NCBI RefSeq assembly: GCF_900114895.1
Contig: NZ_FOUO01000009.1
Location: 1-64,000, forward strand
Length of the DNA: 64,000 bases
Reading direction: 5' to 3'
Origin: Ectothiorhodospira mobilis
GTDB lineage: Bacteria > Pseudomonadota > Gammaproteobacteria > Ectothiorhodospirales > Ectothiorhodospiraceae
In this document: positions 7,268-14,958 of the stretch, piece after piece
Layout of the letters: each line of letters opens with the position of its first letter
Numbering within the stretch: position 1 is the first letter of the stretch
Translations under genes and position numbers: made by a program
Notes under the pieces: generated by a model
Told to the model about the DNA's origin: nothing
Databases searched by the model: none
The model's input: the letters and a program-made list of their open reading frames with translations, nothing else

Positions 7268-8131
7268 TCAGTCGAAGACGATGGTCTTGTTGCCGTGGAT
7301 GAGGACGCGGTCTTCCAGGTGGTAGCGCAGGCCCCGGGCGAGGACGGTGCGTTCCACGTCCCGGCCCAGGCGGATCAGGTCGTCCACGGTGTCGTCGTGA
7401 TGCACGCGCACCACGTCCTGTTCGATGATGGGGCCCTCGTCCAGTTGGTCGGTGACGTAGTGGCAGGTGGCACCGATGAGCTTGACGCCCCGCTCGAAGG
7501 CCCGGTGGTAGGGCCTGGCGCCGACGAAGGACGGCAGGAAGCTGTGGTGGATGTTGATGATGCGCCCGGGATAGCGGGCGCAGACCTCGGGGGGGAGGAT
7601 CTGCATGTAGCGGGCCAGGACCACGGTGTCGGCCCGGGCCTGGTCGATGAGTTCAGTGATGCGGGCGAAGGCGGCGGCCTTGTGATCCGGGTCCACCGGG
7701 ACGTGGTGATAGGGGATGCCGTGCCATTCCACGTAGGCCCGCAGGTCCTCGTGGTTGGAGAGGACGCAGGGGATCTCCGCCAGCAGCTCGCCGCTGCGCC
7801 AGCGGTAGAGCAGGTCCGTGAGGCAGTGGTCCTGCCGGCTCACCAGGGGCACCACCCGCCGCGGGGTGATGTTGTCGATGACCTGCCAGCGCATGCCGTG
7901 GGCCTCGGCCACGGGGGCGAAGCGCTGGCGCAGGCCGTCCCCATCGAAGGGCAACGTGGCGGCATCGATCTCGCAGCGCATGAAGAACCAGCCGCTGGCG
8001 GCATCGCAGTGCTGGCTGGCCTCGGTGATGGAGCCGCCGTGTTCGGCGAGAAAGCCGCTCACCGCGGCGACGATCCCCACCCGGTCCGGGCAGGCGAAGG
8101 TGAGGCGGTAGCGCGGGCGTCGTTCGCTCAT
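7268..8131 (-). CDS. purU: Formyltetrahydrofolate deformylase
   Basis: This 287-aa protein hydrolyses 10-formyl-THF to formate and THF, balancing one-carbon units. An N-terminal ACT domain (RYRLTFACPDRVGIVAAVSG, residues 6-25) precedes a formyltransferase catalytic domain. That domain contains INIHHSFLPSF and the later THF-site aspartate in ATCHYVTDQLDEGPI. Length matches the family (about 280-290). It overlaps rraA by 4 nt (ATGA), so the two are co-translated. Its 3' end abuts hairpin repeat cluster B. Confidence 0.95.
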   Translation of the reverse strand: MSERRPRYRLTFACPDRVGIVAAVSGFLAEHGGSITEASQHCDAASGWFFMRCEIDAATLPFDGDGLRQRFAPVAEAHGMRWQVIDNITPRRVVPLVSRQDHCLTDLLYRWRSGELLAEIPCVLSNHEDLRAYVEWHGIPYHHVPVDPDHKAAAFARITELIDQARADTVVLARYMQILPPEVCARYPGRIINIHHSFLPSFVGARPYHRAFERGVKLIGATCHYVTDQLDEGPIIEQDVVRVHHDDTVDDLIRLGRDVERTVLARGLRYHLEDRVLIHGNKTIVFD

Positions 8132-8628
8132 GGGTTGTCCGGGTCCAGGACGACGATGCCGTCCTCGTCGGCGAAGAGGAGATCGCCGGGGTTGAAGCGT
8201 ACACCGGCAAAGCGCACGGGGATGTCCTCCCGGCCCTCGCCGCGTTTCTGGGTCTTCAGGGGATGGGTGGCCAGGGCCTTGATCCCCAGGGGCAATTCGG
8301 CGCAGGCGCGGGCATCACGGATGCAGCCGTATATCACCACGCCGGACCAGCCGTTCTTCACCGCCAGCAGGGCCAGCTGGTCCCCCAGCATGGCGCAGCG
8401 CAGGGAACCACCGGCGTCCACCACCAGCACACGGCCGCGGCCGCCCCGTTCCAGCAGGGTGCGCACCAGGGAATTGTCCTCGAAACACTTGAGGGTGACC
8501 ACCTCCCCGCAGAAGGCCTTCTCGCCCCCATAGTCCCGGAAGACGGGTTCACAGATGCGGAGGTCCTCTCCCGGGTGCTCGTCGCACAGATCGGCCGTTC
8601 CCTGGAAGCTCAACCGCCGTGATGTCAT
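8128..8628 (-). CDS. rraA: RraA family protein (RNase E activity regulator A)
   Basis: This 166-aa protein has the RraA/MenG-like fold. It shows TADLCDEHPGEDLRICEPVFRD at the start, VVDAGGSLRCAMLGDQLA in the middle and GVVIYGCIRDARA at the nucleotide- or substrate-pocket loop. In E. coli RraA binds RNase E and reduces mRNA decay. Homologues in other bacteria are 4-hydroxy-4-methyl-2-oxoglutarate/oxaloacetate aldolases with metal-binding residues in the same loop, so aldolase activity is a possible alternative. It is the first gene of a two-gene unit with purU, downstream of the aceA terminator. Confidence 0.88.
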   Translation of the reverse strand: MTSRRLSFQGTADLCDEHPGEDLRICEPVFRDYGGEKAFCGEVVTLKCFEDNSLVRTLLERGGRGRVLVVDAGGSLRCAMLGDQLALLAVKNGWSGVVIYGCIRDARACAELPLGIKALATHPLKTQKRGEGREDIPVRFAGVRFNPGDLLFADEDGIVVLDPDNP

Positions 8629-8651
8629 GGATCGTTCTCTCCACTGGTTGG

Positions 8652-8691
8652 AAAAAAGCGGGGCCGCACCCGCAGGATGCGGGGCGGCCCC
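8652..8691 (-). terminator. Intrinsic terminator of aceA
   Basis: On the minus strand a GC-rich stem of 14 paired bases with one bulge (8660-8667 and 8669-8674 pairing with 8678-8691, loop 8675-8677) is followed by six T residues at 8652-8657. It lies 28 bp past the aceA stop codon and upstream of rraA, so it should end the aceA transcript. Confidence 0.9.
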
Positions 8692-8718
8692 GGTGGTGGA
8701 ACCGGATGCGGACCGGCC

Positions 8719-10029
8719 TCAGCTACTGAACTGGCCTTCCTCGGTGGAGCCCTTGAGGGCCGTCACCGAGGAGGTGCCACCCTGGATCACCGTGGTGATG
8801 TCGTCGAAGTAGCCGGCGCCCACCTCCTGCTGGTGGGAGACGAAGGTGTAGCCCTTCTCGCGGGCCTCGAACTCGGGCTGCTGCACCTTTTCCACGTAGT
8901 GCTTCATGCCCTCGCCGCGGGCGTAATCATAGGCCAGGTCGAACATGTTGAACCACATGCTGTGGATGCCCGCCAGGGTGATGAACTGGTACTTGTAGCC
9001 CATCTCCGAGAGCTTGTCCTGGAACTCGGCGATGCTGCGGTCGTCCAGGTTCTTCTTCCAGTTGAAGGACGGCGAACAGTTGTAGGCCAGGAGCTGCCCG
9101 GGATTCTTCTCCCGCACGGCCTCGGCGAACTCGCGGGCGAAGCCCAGATCCGGCGTGCCGGTCTCGCACCAGACCAGGTCGGCATAGGGGGCATAGGCCA
9201 CGCCGCGGCTGATGGCCTGCTCCAGACCGTTCTTCACGTGGTAGAAGCCCTCGGCGGTGCGCTCGCCGGTGATAAAGGGCCGGTCGTTGTCGTCGAAGTC
9301 GGAGGTGAGCAGCGTGGCGGCCTCGGCGTCGGTGCGGGCCAGCAGCAGGGTGGGCACGCCCATGACGTCGGCGGCCATGCGCGCGGCGATGAGCTTGTGC
9401 ACCGCCTCCTGGGTGGGCACCAGCACCTTGCCGCCCATGTGGCCGCATTTCTTCACCGCCGCCAGCTGGTCCTCGAAATGCACCCCGGCGGCGCCGGCGG
9501 TGATCATGTTCTTCATCAGCTCAAAGGCGTTGAGCACGCCGCCGAAACCGGCCTCGGCATCGGCCACGATGGGCAGGAAGTAGTCGACACCCTCCGGGTC
9601 TTCCGGGCTGATGCCCTTGGACCACTGGATCTCGTCGGCCCGCTTGAAGGCGTTGTTGATGCGGCGCACCACGGTGGGGACGGAGTCGTAGGCGTACAGG
9701 GACTGGTCGGGGTACATGGTCTCGGAGGTATTGGCATCCGCCGCCACCTGCCAGCCGGAGAGGTAGATGGCCTCGATGCCCGCCTTGGCCTGCTGCACGG
9801 CCTGTCCGCCGGTGAGGGCCCCCAGGCAGTTGACGTAGCCCTTGCGGGCGCCGCCATGGACCCGATCCCACAGCTTCTCGGCGCCGCGCCGGGCCAGGGT
9901 GTGTTCCACCTGCACGGAGCCCCGCAGACGCACCACATCGGCGGCGGTGTAGCCGCGGCGCACGTCCTTCCAGCGGGGGTTCTCGGCCCAGTCCTTCTCC
10001 AGCGCCTTGATCTGTTCTTCTCGATTCAT
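8719..10029 (-). CDS. aceA: Isocitrate lyase
   Basis: This 436-aa enzyme cleaves isocitrate to glyoxylate and succinate, the first glyoxylate-bypass step, needed for growth on acetate or fatty acids. The signature K193-K-C-G-H197 in [12 protein letters not shown] contains the catalytic cysteine. [10 protein letters not shown] at 91-100 and [11 protein letters not shown] also match the bacterial enzyme (about 430 aa). It is transcribed alone: an intrinsic terminator follows, and a promoter-like element lies about 180 bp upstream. The regulator aceK is divergent across a 355-bp gap. No malate synthase gene is in the window. Confidence 0.97.
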   Translation of the reverse strand: MNREEQIKALEKDWAENPRWKDVRRGYTAADVVRLRGSVQVEHTLARRGAEKLWDRVHGGARKGYVNCLGALTGGQAVQQAKAGIEAIYLSGWQVAADANTSETMYPDQSLYAYDSVPTVVRRINNAFKRADEIQWSKGISPEDPEGVDYFLPIVADAEAGFGGVLNAFELMKNMITAGAAGVHFEDQLAAVKKCGHMGGKVLVPTQEAVHKLIAARMAADVMGVPTLLLARTDAEAATLLTSDFDDNDRPFITGERTAEGFYHVKNGLEQAISRGVAYAPYADLVWCETGTPDLGFAREFAEAVREKNPGQLLAYNCSPSFNWKKNLDDRSIAEFQDKLSEMGYKYQFITLAGIHSMWFNMFDLAYDYARGEGMKHYVEKVQQPEFEAREKGYTFVSHQQEVGAGYFDDITTVIQGGTSSVTALKGSTEEGQFSS

Positions 10030-10210
10030 GCCTGACCCTCTGTCACTTGAGCGAATGACCCGTCACCGGGCTTGTTGTATCCGGGGGCCTGGACCGCCCT
10101 TCCCTGCGAAGATGGCCGCCCGCCTGCTGCGGCGTCTGCCCTGCCCCGGCATTTGACGTAGAGCAATCCAGAGTAACGCGCACGGGAACAAATGCCAGCA
10201 AGAAATTTCA

Positions 10211-10238
10211 ATAATAGTCATTAATTGATGCAATGCAA
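10211..10238 (-). promoter_or_regulatory. Candidate sigma-70 promoter for aceA
   Basis: On the minus strand TTGCAT (10233-10238) is separated by 16 bp from TATTAT (10211-10216), in the only AT-rich stretch of the 10030-10384 aceA/aceK gap. It would give an untranslated leader of about 175 nt. The rest of the 355-bp gap shows no ORF or RNA gene; a promoter for aceK must also lie there but was not resolved. Confidence 0.45.
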
Positions 10239-10384
10239 CATAATCGGGCGCCAGCGCCGGTGGCCCCGGGCCCATGGGGGCCGATGAACGGTCTGCGGCA
10301 GCGCGTCATCCGACGGATCGCCCCGCCGGGGGCGTGATACAGTGATCGGGTATCCGGCCGTAACCGCATAACAGGTGACCAGGC

Positions 10385-12166
10385 ATGCAGGATCGCGCAC
10401 GGCAAATCGCCCGTTCCATCCTCACGGGTTTCGAGCGGCACTTCTCCTTCTTCCAGGAGATCACCAGCGGGGCCCGGGAACGCTTCGAGCAGGCGGACTG
10501 GGAGGCGGTGCGCGCCGCCTCGGTGAAGCGCATCAGCTCCTACGACGAGCGGGTGCAGGAGACCCAGGCCAAGGTCAGGGCCAACTTCGGCATGGAGGGG
10601 TTCGACAAGACCCTGTGGCAGCAGGTGAAGATCGCCTACATGGAGCTGCTGCAACACCATTCCCGCCCGGAGCTGGCGGAGACCTTCTACAACTCCGTCT
10701 TCTGCCGCCTGTTCGAGCGCAAGTACTACAACAACGACATGATCTTCGTGGAATCGGTGGCCGACCGGCAGGACCTGGCGGAGCGCTACCGGGGCTATCT
10801 CACCTTCCACACCCGGGACGGGGGCCTGGAGACCTGCATCTGGGAGATCCTCTCCGCCTTCTACTTCAACCTGCCCCACGCCGATCTGTCCCGGGACGTG
10901 GCCAACATCGCCCGCACCCTGGAGCAGCGCTCGGAGTTCGGGCCCGAGGCCATGGGGGATCTGCGCATCGACATCCTGGAGTTCCCCTTCTTCCGCAACA
11001 AGGCGGCCTATCTCATCGGCCGTGTGGTGCACGAGGGACGCAGCCACCCCTTCATCGTGCCCCTGACCAACAACGAACGCGGCGGGCTGGTGGCGGACAC
11101 CCTGCTGGTGACACGCCAGGAGGCGGCGGCGGTGTTCAGCTTCGCCCGGGCCTACTTCCTGGTGAAGACGCCGGTGCCGGCGGCCACGGTGGCCTTCCTC
11201 AGCGACATCATGCCGGATAAACCCATCGCCGAGCTGTACATGAGCATCGGCTTCCACAAGCAGGCCAAGAACGAGTTCTACCGGGACTTCCTGCACCACC
11301 TGGAGCGCAGCGACGATGCCTTTGTCGTCGCCCAGGGCACGCCGGGGCTGGTGATGCTGGTGTTCACCCTGCCCTCCTACCGCTACGTGTTCAAGGTCAT
11401 CAAGGACCGCTTCCCGCCGCAGAAGGAGGTGACCCACGAGCTCATCGAGCGGCGCTACCTGCAGGTGAAGATGCACGACCGCGTGGGCCGCATGGCCGAC
11501 ACCCTGGAGTTCTCCGAGGTGGCCTTCCCCCTGGACCGCTTCTCCCCCGAGCTTCTGGAGACCCTGCAGCGGGAGGCGGCCCACCAGCTGGAGATGGACG
11601 GGGACAACCTGGTGATCCGCCATCTCTACATCGAGAAGCGCATGCTGCCCCTGGATGTCTACCTGGAGCGGGCCAGCGAGGCCGAGGCGCGCCAGGCCCT
11701 GGACGACTGGGGGCAGGCCATCAAGCAGCTCATGGGGGTGAACATCTTCCCCGGCGACCTCTTGTTCAAGAACTTCGGCGTCACCAAGAGCGGCAAGGTG
11801 GTCTTCTACGACTACGACGAGATCTGCTATCTCACCGAATGCCACTTCCGCAAGATCCCCGAGCCCCCCTTCCCCGAGGATGAGCTCAGCTCCGAGGCCT
11901 GGTACTCGGCGGGGCCCAACGAGATCTTCCCGGAGGAGTTCATCACCTTCCTCAGCACCGACCCGAAGATCCGCCGCACCCTGAAGGAATTGCACCCGGA
12001 GCTGTTCGACTACCGCTACTGGCAGCGGCGCCAGGAGGAGGTGCGCCGGGGCATCCACGGGGATGTCTTCCCCTACCCCCAGTCCCTGCGTTTCGAGTAT
12101 CACGCCCCGGACACAAGCCAGGCCCTTGAGCAGACCGTTACCGGCACCCGGGTCAGTTCATGCTGA
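10385..12166 (+). CDS. aceK: Isocitrate dehydrogenase kinase/phosphatase
   Basis: This 593-aa bifunctional enzyme phosphorylates and dephosphorylates isocitrate dehydrogenase, switching carbon between the TCA cycle and the glyoxylate bypass. It opens with ARQIARSILTGFERHFSFF, typical of AceK. It carries the regulatory N-terminal half and a kinase-like C-terminal half, including YVFKVIKDRFPPQKEVTHE and the catalytic-loop region GDLLFKNFGVTKSGKVVFYD. Length matches E. coli AceK (578). In enterobacteria aceK is downstream of aceBA; here it is divergent from aceA. Downstream it runs directly into hairpin repeat cluster C. Confidence 0.97.
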   Translation: MQDRARQIARSILTGFERHFSFFQEITSGARERFEQADWEAVRAASVKRISSYDERVQETQAKVRANFGMEGFDKTLWQQVKIAYMELLQHHSRPELAETFYNSVFCRLFERKYYNNDMIFVESVADRQDLAERYRGYLTFHTRDGGLETCIWEILSAFYFNLPHADLSRDVANIARTLEQRSEFGPEAMGDLRIDILEFPFFRNKAAYLIGRVVHEGRSHPFIVPLTNNERGGLVADTLLVTRQEAAAVFSFARAYFLVKTPVPAATVAFLSDIMPDKPIAELYMSIGFHKQAKNEFYRDFLHHLERSDDAFVVAQGTPGLVMLVFTLPSYRYVFKVIKDRFPPQKEVTHELIERRYLQVKMHDRVGRMADTLEFSEVAFPLDRFSPELLETLQREAAHQLEMDGDNLVIRHLYIEKRMLPLDVYLERASEAEARQALDDWGQAIKQLMGVNIFPGDLLFKNFGVTKSGKVVFYDYDEICYLTECHFRKIPEPPFPEDELSSEAWYSAGPNEIFPEEFITFLSTDPKIRRTLKELHPELFDYRYWQRRQEEVRRGIHGDVFPYPQSLRFEYHAPDTSQALEQTVTGTRVSSC

Positions 12167-12210
12167 GCAGGACTCGGCGTTTTCAGTGGCCGGGCCTTCC
12201 CACGGGGATC

Positions 12211-12869
12211 GCTGGGAGCGCCAAGCCTTGGTTTGGCCCTGTCGTGCCGAGCTGGGGCTCGGCGTTCCCGGGGGGGTGGATTGGGGCCCGGCGTACCCAT
12301 GGGAGTCGCTGGGAGCGCCAAGCCCTAGCTTGGCCTTTTCCGTGCCGAGCTGGGGCTCGGCGTTCCCAGGGGGCGGGCTGGGTTCTGACGTGTCCATGGG
12401 GCGCTGGGAGCGCCAAGCCCCAGCTTGGCCTTGTCCGTGCCGAGCTGGGGCGCGGCGTTCCCGGGGGGCGGGTTGGGTCCGGCGTCTCCATGGGGATGGC
12501 TGGGAGCGCCAAGCCCCAGCTTGGCCTTGTCCGTGCCGAGCTGGGGCTCGGCGTTCCCAGGGGCGGGCTGGGTCCGGCGTCTCCATGGGGATGGTTGGGG
12601 GCGCCAAGCCCTAGCTTGGCTCTGTCCGTGCCGAGCTGGGGCTCGGCGTTCCCGGGGGGCGGGCTGGGTCCCGACGTGTCCATGGGGCGCTGGGAGCGCC
12701 AAGCCTTGGTTTGGCCCTGTCGTGCCGAGCTGGGGCTCGGCGTTCCCAGGGGGGTGGATTGGGGCCCGGCGTACCCATGGGAGTCGCTGGGAGCGCCAAG
12801 CCCTAGCTTGGCCTTTTCCGTGCCGAGCTGGGGCTCGGCGTTCCCGGGGGGTGGGCTGGGTCCGGCGTT
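12211..12869 (+). repeat. Hairpin repeat cluster C (seven copies)
   Basis: Copies lie at about 12211-12270, 12308-12369, 12403-12464, 12499-12560, 12594-12655, 12689-12749 and 12786-12847. The best copies contain two adjacent hairpins, CCAAGCcccaGCTTGG and CCGAGCtgggGCTCGG, inside an outer inverted repeat CTGGGAGCG/CGTTCCCAG. Bases 12211-12369 and 12689-12847 are the same two-unit segment repeated with a 478-bp offset and a single visible difference. This indicates recent segmental duplication or unequal crossing-over. It fills the gap after aceK; the open frames across it are repeat artefacts. Confidence 0.93.
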
Positions 12870-12907
12870 CCCGCATGCCGATTCGGGTCCCATTCACGGC
12901 ATATCAG

Positions 12908-12960
12908 GTCACAAGGCGGCGAAGCGCTCCGGGACGCCGCCTCCCGACCATGGCGCGCAC
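12908..12960 (-). pseudogene. Vestigial duplicate of the nifY 3' end
   Basis: Bases 12908-12929 are identical to 13915-13936, the last codons of nifY, and similarity continues to about 12958. On the minus strand both end in the same ERFAAL-stop. The two copies bracket the second MntA-HepT pair in direct orientation with a 1007-bp offset. The remaining sequence to 13095 contains no gene. Confidence 0.75.
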
Positions 12961-13095
12961 GGCCTGGCGGCAACCTCGAAAAATGGCCCCCGCTGGGGCA
13001 TCATAACCGCAGGCCTGTAGCCGGGCTTCATCCGCGTCGCACAACCCTCGTCTTTGAAAAGACCGTGACGTCCTGCTCTAGGAGCTGGGAGACCC

Positions 13096-13488
13096 ATGCC
13101 CCCAGTGACGTTTTCCCCTGAACAACACCAGGCCATCCAGGCATTGGCTCGGCGCCATGGCTGGTGTCTGGTGATCCTGTTCGGTTCCACCGCACGGGAA
13201 GGGGCCGGACGCGATATCGATCTGGCTGTATTGCCGAAATGCGTGCCGGATTTCATGACCCAGGCCCGCTGGCTGCGGCAGTTGGAAGAGATCCTGCCCG
13301 GGCCGGTGGATCTGCTGGTACTGCACGATGGCACGGGCCCGTTGATCCGGTATCACGTGTTCCGGGATGGATTGTGCCTGCATGAAGAAGAACCCGGCCG
13401 CTTCGACCGGGAGCAGGACCGGGCCTTTTTCCTGTACGCCGACTCGGTTCAATTCCAGAAACACGCCGAGGAGCCGCTCTATCCATGA
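13096..13488 (+). CDS. mntA: MntA-type antitoxin (minimal nucleotidyltransferase), copy 2
   Basis: This 130-aa nucleotidyltransferase-fold protein has VILFGSTAREGAGRDIDLAV, with G30-S31-T32 and D40-I-D42 as the active-site GS and DxD. It is predicted to inactivate the adjacent HepT by AMP transfer. It is longer than copy 1, carries the C-terminal segment FDREQDRAFFLYADSVQFQ, and differs in sequence, so it is not a recent duplicate. A GGGAG Shine-Dalgarno precedes the ATG. It overlaps hepT by 4 nt (ATGA). The pair is bounded on both sides by copies of the nifY 3' end. Confidence 0.85.
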   Translation: MPPVTFSPEQHQAIQALARRHGWCLVILFGSTAREGAGRDIDLAVLPKCVPDFMTQARWLRQLEEILPGPVDLLVLHDGTGPLIRYHVFRDGLCLHEEEPGRFDREQDRAFFLYADSVQFQKHAEEPLYP

Positions 13489-13898
13489 CCCCGGACCGCG
13501 TGGAGATTATCCAGCGCAAGCTCAGGATGTTGAGGCAATTCCTCACCGACCTGGACTCCTATTCCACACTGGATACCCAGGGCCGGCGCAGGGAACATTA
13601 CGCGGTGGAACGCCTGCTGCAACTCCTTTGCGAATCCTCGGCGGATCTCGGCCTGCAGCTACTGCGCCTGGAGGGGCACCCGCTGGCCGCCAGCTACCGG
13701 GAGGTCTTCGCCGTGCTGCGGGACCGTCTGGGCCTGCCGGAGGAACTGGCCAGCGCCCTGATGGACGCCTGCGCCATGCGCAATCTCCTCACCCATCTCT
13801 ACGATTCCATCGATCTGGATCGGGTGATCGGGACCATCGAGCCTGCACTGGAGGTGTACGGGCGTTTCGAACGTTGGGTCCGCTCCAGGGTCGCCTGA
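13485..13898 (+). CDS. hepT: HepT-type HEPN toxin (DUF86), copy 2
   Basis: This 137-aa helical DUF86 protein has R99-N-L-L-T-H104-L-Y106 as the RX4HXY ribonuclease and adenylylation motif, followed by DSIDLDRV. It is predicted to be an RNase toxin held inactive by the upstream nucleotidyltransferase. The ATGA overlap with the antitoxin is typical. Its stop lies 17 bp from the convergent nifY stop, so the cassette is inserted immediately at the end of the nif operon. Confidence 0.87.
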   Translation: MTPDRVEIIQRKLRMLRQFLTDLDSYSTLDTQGRRREHYAVERLLQLLCESSADLGLQLLRLEGHPLAASYREVFAVLRDRLGLPEELASALMDACAMRNLLTHLYDSIDLDRVIGTIEPALEVYGRFERWVRSRVA

Positions 13899-13915
13899 GT
13901 ACCACCGCCTGACCG

Positions 13916-14626
13916 TCACAAGGCGGCGAAGCGCTCGAGGGTGGCCGCCTCTCGGCCCATGGCGCGGGCCAGCCAGGGGGGCGGAGAGCCCCGGAGCACG
14001 GTCTGGAGTTCCTCCAGGATCTCCCGGGCGTGGACGCCCCCCGGGCGCTTGATGGGATGGACGCCGGCGCGGATCACCCGGGCGGCGGCGGGGCCGCCGA
14101 TGCTCTCCACGTACAGCAGGTGACAGTCCCCGAGGAGCCCGGCGCGGGCGGCATTGCGCTCCGGTGCCTTGTCCAGCTGCGCCGTGGGGCGGATGTCCAC
14201 CAGCAGGGCGGTGTCCCCCGAGACCTGATAGATCAGAAAGCGCACGCAGGAACCGAAGTGACCGTCCACCCGTTCCCCGCTGTTGGAGGCCAGGGCCACG
14301 CGCAGGGAGCCGGGCAGATCCCCTTCGCTGTAGGGGGCCAGGGGCGGCAGGGGCGGTTCCACCTCCCGCTCGCCGTGCAGGTAGCGCAGGGCCATGCCCA
14401 GGCCCCGTTCATCCCATGGAGGACCCTCCGCGTCCGCCGGGCGGGTGCGTTCCAGTCCTTCCTTCAGGTGATCGGCGCTGAGGCCGTCCAGGGCCTTCAC
14501 CGTGATGGGCGCGCCGAGCCGGGAGATGAGGATCTCCACGAGGCGGGCGAGTTCGATGCCGGGGAGGACCCGGCGGGCCAGGGCAATGCGCAGGGCGCAT
14601 TCACGGTCGAGCATCTCGGTGGGCAT
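13916..14626 (-). CDS. nifY: NifY/NafY-like nitrogenase cofactor-binding protein
   Basis: This 236-aa protein has an N-terminal helical region of about 110 residues and a C-terminal NifX/NifY-type FeMo-cofactor-binding domain, with LRVALASNSGERVDGHFGSC opening that domain at about 116. LLYVESIGGPAAARVIRAGV follows. In Azotobacter NifY/NafY binds apo-dinitrogenase and the FeMo cofactor before insertion. The order nifHDKT-nifY matches nifHDKTY. I chose the ATG before PTEMLDREC (14626), which has a CGGAGA Shine-Dalgarno; the longer frame upstream is Pro/Arg-rich and non-conserved. The 3' end is duplicated beyond the neighbouring toxin-antitoxin pair. Confidence 0.85.
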   Translation of the reverse strand: MPTEMLDRECALRIALARRVLPGIELARLVEILISRLGAPITVKALDGLSADHLKEGLERTRPADAEGPPWDERGLGMALRYLHGEREVEPPLPPLAPYSEGDLPGSLRVALASNSGERVDGHFGSCVRFLIYQVSGDTALLVDIRPTAQLDKAPERNAARAGLLGDCHLLYVESIGGPAAARVIRAGVHPIKRPGGVHAREILEELQTVLRGSPPPWLARAMGREAATLERFAAL

Positions 14627-14669
14627 GGGGATCTCCGGGTTGCTGGATGGGGGCGGATCCCTCGCGGGC

Positions 14670-14882
14670 CTACAGGCGGCGGGCGCGCAGGGTGATGGGC
14701 AGGCGCGGGGCCTCGTCCATGGGTTCAAGGAAGTACCGGGATCCGTCCGCCAGGGTGACCTCGCCGCCCCAGCGGCCGGGGCCTTCGTGCTCCAGGGAGA
14801 CGATGGCCTCCTCCAGGTCCTTCTTGGGGACGTAGAGGGAGAGATCGCCGCTGGCGGTACGGTTGATCATGACGCTGGGCAT
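14670..14882 (-). CDS. nifT: NifT/FixU family protein
   Basis: This 70-aa protein begins MPSVMINRTASGDLSLYVPK and continues with KDLEEAIVSLE and WGGEVTLADGSRYFLEP, the NifT/FixU pattern (usual length about 70). NifT always sits near nifHDK, but its biochemical role is not established. I chose the ATG at 14882, preceded by AGGAG 9 nt upstream; upstream residues come from a GC-rich hairpin region. It lies between nifK and nifY in the operon. Confidence 0.92.
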   Translation of the reverse strand: MPSVMINRTASGDLSLYVPKKDLEEAIVSLEHEGPGRWGGEVTLADGSRYFLEPMDEAPRLPITLRARRL

Positions 14883-14913
14883 GGGGACGTGCTCCTGCAG
14901 GGTCTTGGGGGAA

Positions 14914-14938
14914 CCCCGGGGGCCTGTGGCCCCCGGGG
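14914..14938 (-). terminator. Perfect 11-bp hairpin between nifK and nifT
   Basis: CCCCGGGGGCC (14914-14924) pairs perfectly with 14928-14938 around a 3-nt loop. There is no T tract, so it is more likely a partial terminator, processing site or 3' stabiliser that lets nifHDK mRNA accumulate above nifT-nifY. The function is inferred. Confidence 0.6.
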
Positions 14939-14958
14939 CGCGCTGCACCGGGCCGGCC

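Noticed and set aside
10208-12103. A 631-aa open frame on the minus strand
   Set aside because: Antisense to aceK with composition typical of GC-bias shadows; aceK itself has full family motifs.
12158-13020. Several Gly/Ala/Pro/Trp-rich open frames of 150-286 aa
   Set aside because: They run through hairpin repeat cluster C and repeat the same peptide blocks; no start signals or conserved domain.
12909-13334. A 141-aa minus-strand frame ending ERFAAL
   Set aside because: Only the last codons resemble nifY; the rest is antisense to the second mntA. Kept as a vestige of the nifY 3' end.
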